A stretch of 24,378 nucleotides of DNA, taken from NCBI GenBank assembly GCA_001795165.1, contig MGNS01000111.1:27615-51992 (forward strand), in the 5' to 3' direction. The DNA comes from Chloroflexi bacterium RBG_16_57_11 (lineage in GTDB: Bacteria > Chloroflexota > Anaerolineae > Anaerolineales > UBA4823). Positions 20,811 through 24,378 of the stretch are shown piece after piece (position 1 is the first letter of the stretch; each line of letters starts with the position of its first letter). Under the pieces are notes generated by a model. It saw nothing but the letters and a program-made list of their open reading frames with translations, had not been told where the DNA came from and searched no databases. A program made the position numbers and the translations under genes.

Positions 20811-23633
20811 ATGCGTCTTCCGGAAGTTCCTGTCGCGGGTCAACGCTTCTTTGCCCCTGAGGTAGTGCAAACCTCGGCCATGGATTGTGGACCCGCGGCA
20901 CTAAAATCTGTCCTGGAAGGCTTTAGCATCCCGGTAAGCTATGGGCGCCTGCGGGAAGCCTGTCAAACCGATGTGGATGGCACTTCGATCAACACGATCG
21001 AAGATATTGCAATCCAGCTTGGCTTACAGGCTGAACAGGTGATGTTGCCGGCGGACCATCTGGTCCTGGATGAAGCCCAAGCCCTGCCGGCGATTGTGGT
21101 TGTACAGCGGCCGAGTGGTTTGACACACTTCCTGGTGGTTTGGAACCGGGTGGGCGACTGGTTGCAGGTGATGGATCCGGCAACCGGACGGCGCTGGCCG
21201 AGGTGGAAGCGCTTTCAGCATGAGCTTTACATCCATACCTTTCCGGTTCCAGTCCAGGATTGGCGAGTTTGGGCCGGGTCAGAAGGTCTCCTGTCGCCGC
21301 TGCGTCGGCGCATGGCCGACTTGCAGATCCCCGCAGAGGATGCCTCTCGACTGATCGACGAGGCGCTGCAAGACCCCGGCTGGCGCTCGCTGGCGACGCT
21401 GGACGCTTCAACGCGTATGACCGCCTCCCTGGTGAAAGCCAACGGCTTGCACCCCGGGAGCGAAGCGTCCCGGGTGCTGGAGCGTTTCTATCACCTGAAC
21501 CTGGTTGGGCCACTGCCTGAAGTCGACAGCCAGGTGCGGGCTTCGGAGCCGGGTAAATCGGCTGAAAGCTTAATGATCCCGGCGGGTTACTGGTCGGCAA
21601 TCCCTGCGATCGAGAACGAAGCGCAAGCCAGAGGCGATGCGCCACCGCAACGCCTGCTTCTGCGTGGGGCAGTGCTGGTGCGCATCCTGGGTCGAAAACC
21701 TGCCATGGCGTTTGTAACTCAGCAGGATGACACGGGGTATTCGCAGGCTACCCAATTGCCCCCGGATTTGGAAGCCGCGCTCAAAGAGCCCGCGCAACGA
21801 CCCGAGGCGGAAGTCTGGAAGGCACTCCGCCAGGATGGCCTGCTCACGCCCGCCCTGTTGATCTTATCGCTATTCCTCGCCACGCTCGGCGTGCTGATCG
21901 AAGCGTTACTTTTTCAAGGAATGATCCGTATTGGACAAAGCCTGACCCTGGTCTCACAACGCATCCTGGCATCCCTCACGCTGCTGGCCTTTGTCCTGGC
22001 GCTGCTCTTGCTGGAGTTTCCGATCAGCGCCACAGTCCTTCGAATGGGCCGTCGGCTCGAAACCCGGCTTCGGATCGCCTTCCTGGAGAAAATCCCCCGG
22101 CTTGGCGATCGCTATTTCCGAAGCCGTCTCACTTCGGACATGACCCAGCGCGCTCATGACCTGCGTGCCCTGCGCACCTTGCCCAATCTGGGGGTGAGCC
22201 TGCTCCGCACCGGTTTTCAGCTCATCCTGACCATGATTGGCGTCATATGGCTGGATCCAATCAGCGCGCCGCTGGCGATCTTGGGCACGTTATTTTTTGT
22301 CGGCCTGTCTTTTGCCAGTCGCCCGCTGATGGAAGAACGCGATTTGCGCTTGCGAACGCACACCGGGGCATTAAGCCGCTTTTATCTCGACTCGTTGCTC
22401 GGACTGGTTCCGGTCCGGACCCATGGCGCCGAGCGTGCGATGCGCCGCCAGCACGAAGCACAGCTCTACGAATGGGTGCGCACAGGGCGGGAAAATATAG
22501 GCCTGGGATCGGTTTTACAGGCGATTGGCGCCCTTTTATATTCAGCTTTTGCTATCTTGATCATCTTGAATTATCTCCTGAAAGGCGGGGACGTTAACGA
22601 AATCCTGTTGCTCTTTTATTGGACGCTCAGTCTCCCGGCCCTGGGACAGAGGCTGGCAGATTCCATCCAGCAGTATCCCATGCAACGCAACCTGGTTTTG
22701 CGCCTGCTGGAGCCTTTAAGCGCTCCGAACGAAGAGGCTGCCTGGACTTCTCAAACCGTCGATGCGAGGTCGAGAGAGACATTGCCAGGCAAGGTGGAGA
22801 CGCCCGTCGAGATCGACATTCAAGATGTAACCCTGCAAGCGGGTGGACATGTCATTCTGGAAGGCATCAGCCTGAAGATTGAACCAGGTGAGCATCTTGC
22901 CATCGTCGGGCCATCCGGCGCCGGAAAATCCAGCTTGGTCGGGTTGTTGTTGGGCTGGCATCGCCCTTCGCAGGGTGCCATCCTGATCGACGGGCAGCTA
23001 TTGGATGGCGCGGGCTTGCAATTGCTACGCCGGCAGACCACCTGGGTCGATCCGGCAGTACAGCTTTGGAATAGCTCGCTGTATGACAATTTACGCTACG
23101 GCATGGAGCTAGCTGAAGCCCGGCCGCTCGGCGATGTGATCCAGGCGGCGGAATTATATGACGTGCTGGAGCATTTACCGGATGGCCTGAAGACCACCCT
23201 GGGTGAGGGGGGTGGCCTGGTTTCCGGCGGTGAAGGCCAGCGTGTACGTCTTGGGAGAGGGATGTTTCGCTCTGGAGTCCGACTGGCGATCCTGGATGAG
23301 CCATTTCGTGGTCTGGATCGCGAAAAACGGCGAAAACTTCTGGAGCAGGCTCGCCGTCATTGGGATGGCATTACATTGTTGTGCATCACGCACGATGTCG
23401 GCGAAACCCGCGCTTTCCCGCGCGTGCTGGTGATCGAGAATGGACAAATTTTGGAAGATGGACCGCCAGCCGACCTGGCGGAGAACCCCGGCTCACGCTA
23501 TCGCAGCCTGTTAGTGGCTGAGCAAGCGGTACGTCGAGAGTTATGGGCCAGCACTGAATGGCGCAGGTTTATCCTGGATAATGGCCGGTTGACTGAGACC
23601 AACGGCGACAAAGAGGCTAATAATCAAGGCTGA
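20811..23633 (+). CDS. C39 peptidase / ABC exporter (940 residues)
   Basis: This bifunctional exporter would cleave a leader from its substrate and pump the product out. The C39 domain (1-130) has an intact active site: Gln20, Cys26 in SAMDCGPAAL, His106 in GLTHFLVVW and Asp122. About 210 residues of unknown linker follow (130-340), longer than in standard C39 exporters. Membrane helices span about 345-620. The ATPase has Walker A GPSGAGKS (700-707), signature SGGEGQR (805-811), Walker B LAILDEP (near 825-832) and the switch His in ITHD. The Q-loop region reads TWVDPAVQLW, with Asp where Gln is usual. It pairs in context with the divergent subunit ending at 17828, as in NHLM-type two-ABC systems. 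Confidence 0.87.
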   Translation: MRLPEVPVAGQRFFAPEVVQTSAMDCGPAALKSVLEGFSIPVSYGRLREACQTDVDGTSINTIEDIAIQLGLQAEQVMLPADHLVLDEAQALPAIVVVQRPSGLTHFLVVWNRVGDWLQVMDPATGRRWPRWKRFQHELYIHTFPVPVQDWRVWAGSEGLLSPLRRRMADLQIPAEDASRLIDEALQDPGWRSLATLDASTRMTASLVKANGLHPGSEASRVLERFYHLNLVGPLPEVDSQVRASEPGKSAESLMIPAGYWSAIPAIENEAQARGDAPPQRLLLRGAVLVRILGRKPAMAFVTQQDDTGYSQATQLPPDLEAALKEPAQRPEAEVWKALRQDGLLTPALLILSLFLATLGVLIEALLFQGMIRIGQSLTLVSQRILASLTLLAFVLALLLLEFPISATVLRMGRRLETRLRIAFLEKIPRLGDRYFRSRLTSDMTQRAHDLRALRTLPNLGVSLLRTGFQLILTMIGVIWLDPISAPLAILGTLFFVGLSFASRPLMEERDLRLRTHTGALSRFYLDSLLGLVPVRTHGAERAMRRQHEAQLYEWVRTGRENIGLGSVLQAIGALLYSAFAILIILNYLLKGGDVNEILLLFYWTLSLPALGQRLADSIQQYPMQRNLVLRLLEPLSAPNEEAAWTSQTVDARSRETLPGKVETPVEIDIQDVTLQAGGHVILEGISLKIEPGEHLAIVGPSGAGKSSLVGLLLGWHRPSQGAILIDGQLLDGAGLQLLRRQTTWVDPAVQLWNSSLYDNLRYGMELAEARPLGDVIQAAELYDVLEHLPDGLKTTLGEGGGLVSGGEGQRVRLGRGMFRSGVRLAILDEPFRGLDREKRRKLLEQARRHWDGITLLCITHDVGETRAFPRVLVIENGQILEDGPPADLAENPGSRYRSLLVAEQAVRRELWASTEWRRFILDNGRLTETNGDKEANNQG

Positions 23634-23652
23634 AAGTTCGGAATAAGCGGTG

Positions 23653-23661
23653 TGTTATAAT
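23653..23661 (+). promoter_or_regulatory. Extended -10 promoter for the tiny membrane peptide operon
   Basis: TGTTATAAT is a perfect extended -10, part of TGTGTTATAAT, which is identical to the promoter at 13514-13524. It lies 47 bases before the start codon of the 24-residue peptide gene. Confidence 0.6.
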
Positions 23662-23708
23662 GCACCCGTGTACTCAGAACAACCTATTTCCATATTTGGA
23701 GGCGCTGC

Positions 23709-23783
23709 ATGTTTGAGTTGATCGTTCTCGTGCTCATCGCTCTGGTGGTTGGATATTTGCTGGGCAAGAGCCGCAAATCCTGA
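23709..23783 (+). CDS. 24-residue single-helix membrane peptide
   Basis: ATG 23709 to TGA 23781-23783 encodes a peptide of 24 residues: MFELIVLVLIALVVGYLLGK followed by SRKS. GGAGG is six bases before the ATG and a perfect extended -10 box lies 47 bases upstream, so the gene looks real despite its size. VVGYLLGKSR matches VVGYFIARSR of the 93-residue protein and LIGYLLATSW of the protein encoded 12 bases downstream, so it looks like a stand-alone version of their membrane anchor. Length falls below ordinary gene-calling limits. It could be a regulatory membrane peptide that assembles with its neighbour through the shared helix. Confidence 0.7.
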   Translation: MFELIVLVLIALVVGYLLGKSRKS

Positions 23784-23795
23784 TCGGAGTTTCGC

Positions 23796-24359
23796 ATGTA
23801 TCTGTTAGCCCTGCTCGTGTTGTTTACCCTGATAGGCTATCTCCTGGCGACCAGCTGGTTTGGCGATCGCATGGATGAGGCTGCCGGGAGGGTCTCGGCT
23901 TCGTCGAGGCGACTGACAGGACGTTTAGGCGAGCGCTGGCGGATGTTGTTCAACCGCCATCCGGAGCCGGAAGAATTCCGTGCCTGGGCGCTTGGCTCCG
24001 GGGCTGAACTTTTCCCACAAGATCTCAAAACCTGGCTTGCCAGCCTGTCTGACGCAGAAGCTCGGGATTTCCGGCGTTCTCTGGACGAGTATGCCGATAG
24101 CCTGGGTTTCAACCTGACCGTGCTAATGGATGGTGGTCTGGATCAAGATCCCATCATGCGCCAGGTGTTTGTTGAAGCGATTATTGTTTACAGCCCGGCA
24201 TATCGCCGTGCCCGCCAGGCTCAGCAGCAGGCGGCGAAAGAGGGCAAAGCGGCCAAGAAAACGGTCCCAGAAGTTGATGCTCGGGCAGCCGAGAAAAGCG
24301 ATGGTCGTGGTAAGACCGAACCGGTTGCAGAGGCAGCGGAGCCTGCAGCGGCGGCTTGA
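23796..24359 (+). CDS. Membrane-anchored protein, paralogue of the 93-residue protein, with extra domain
   Basis: This 187-residue protein has one N-terminal helix (2-18, ending LIGYLLATSW), an amphipathic segment RMDEAAGRVSASSRRL, a WRMLFNRH stretch, then a helical soluble domain (about 57-145) containing FRAWALGSGAELFPQDLKTW, and an Ala/Lys-rich tail. Residues 1-53 are homologous to the protein at 13579. GGAG lies six bases before the ATG, and the 24-residue peptide gene ends 12 bases upstream, so both share a promoter. The soluble domain is not one I can name. The function is unknown; the repeated anchor suggests a family of membrane-bound assembly or stress factors. Confidence 0.75.
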   Translation: MYLLALLVLFTLIGYLLATSWFGDRMDEAAGRVSASSRRLTGRLGERWRMLFNRHPEPEEFRAWALGSGAELFPQDLKTWLASLSDAEARDFRRSLDEYADSLGFNLTVLMDGGLDQDPIMRQVFVEAIIVYSPAYRRARQAQQQAAKEGKAAKKTVPEVDARAAEKSDGRGKTEPVAEAAEPAAAA

Positions 24360-24378
24360 GAGAACGCACAGGCCTCTG

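Noticed and set aside
20989..21645. 218-residue minus-strand open frame
   Set aside because: It lies wholly inside the C39 exporter gene, has no ribosome-binding site, and gives an Arg/Pro/Ser-rich product typical of antisense frames in GC-rich DNA.

Overview
The window reads like chromosomal DNA of a member of the Chloroflexota, probably of the Anaerolineae type. That placement is an inference: it rests on a bacterial DRG-type GTPase with a TGS domain, Pro/Thr-rich tails on exported proteins, paired giant ABC exporters, many starts without a strong Shine-Dalgarno sequence, and no lipopolysaccharide genes in view. No rRNA, tRNA, CRISPR array or insertion sequence was seen. Coding density is high and the longest stretch without a gene is about 260 bases.

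Region 1 (1-9445, plus strand) is a cell-surface polysaccharide locus. It opens with the tail of a glycosyltransferase and a GT39-like membrane glycosyltransferase. After an AT-rich gap come a GT4 glycosyltransferase, a polyprenyl-phosphate sugar phosphotransferase that would start the glycan on the lipid carrier, a heptose-7-phosphate kinase (hddA type), a UDP-glucose 4-epimerase (galE), sedoheptulose-7-phosphate isomerase (gmhA), heptose bisphosphate phosphatase (gmhB), and a fused Wzz/BY-kinase chain-length regulator. Three of the four enzymes of the GDP-D-glycero-D-manno-heptose route are present; the guanylyltransferase (HddC) is not in the window. A strong intrinsic terminator closes the locus.

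Region 2 (9534-13920, plus strand) has single-gene units, several with recognisable -10 boxes: a DRG/TGS GTPase, a large lipoprotein of unknown function, an SPFH-domain membrane protein, and a small single-pass membrane protein followed by a terminator.

Region 3 (13934-24359) is the most unusual part. On the minus strand a compact cluster encodes a 60-residue peptide with a CGCD motif, two tandem pentapeptide-repeat proteins anchored outside the membrane (one as a predicted lipoprotein, one by an N-terminal helix), and an orphan ParA ATPase. Upstream on the same strand lies an ABC exporter subunit with an apparently dead C39-like domain. Divergent from it, on the plus strand, are a mini-HlyD-like membrane protein and a 940-residue C39-peptidase/ABC exporter with an intact catalytic triad. 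The layout recalls the two-ABC-plus-HlyD export modules of NHLM-type peptide systems, with the 60-residue peptide and the anchored beta-helix proteins as candidate cargo or partners. The plus-strand side ends with a 24-residue membrane peptide gene and a 187-residue paralogue of the small membrane protein in region 2.

Two shared noncoding signals tie regions 2 and 3 together: an ATTTGTCGCA motif upstream of both the SPFH gene and the mini-HlyD gene, and an extended -10 box TGTTATAAT in front of three small-protein genes.
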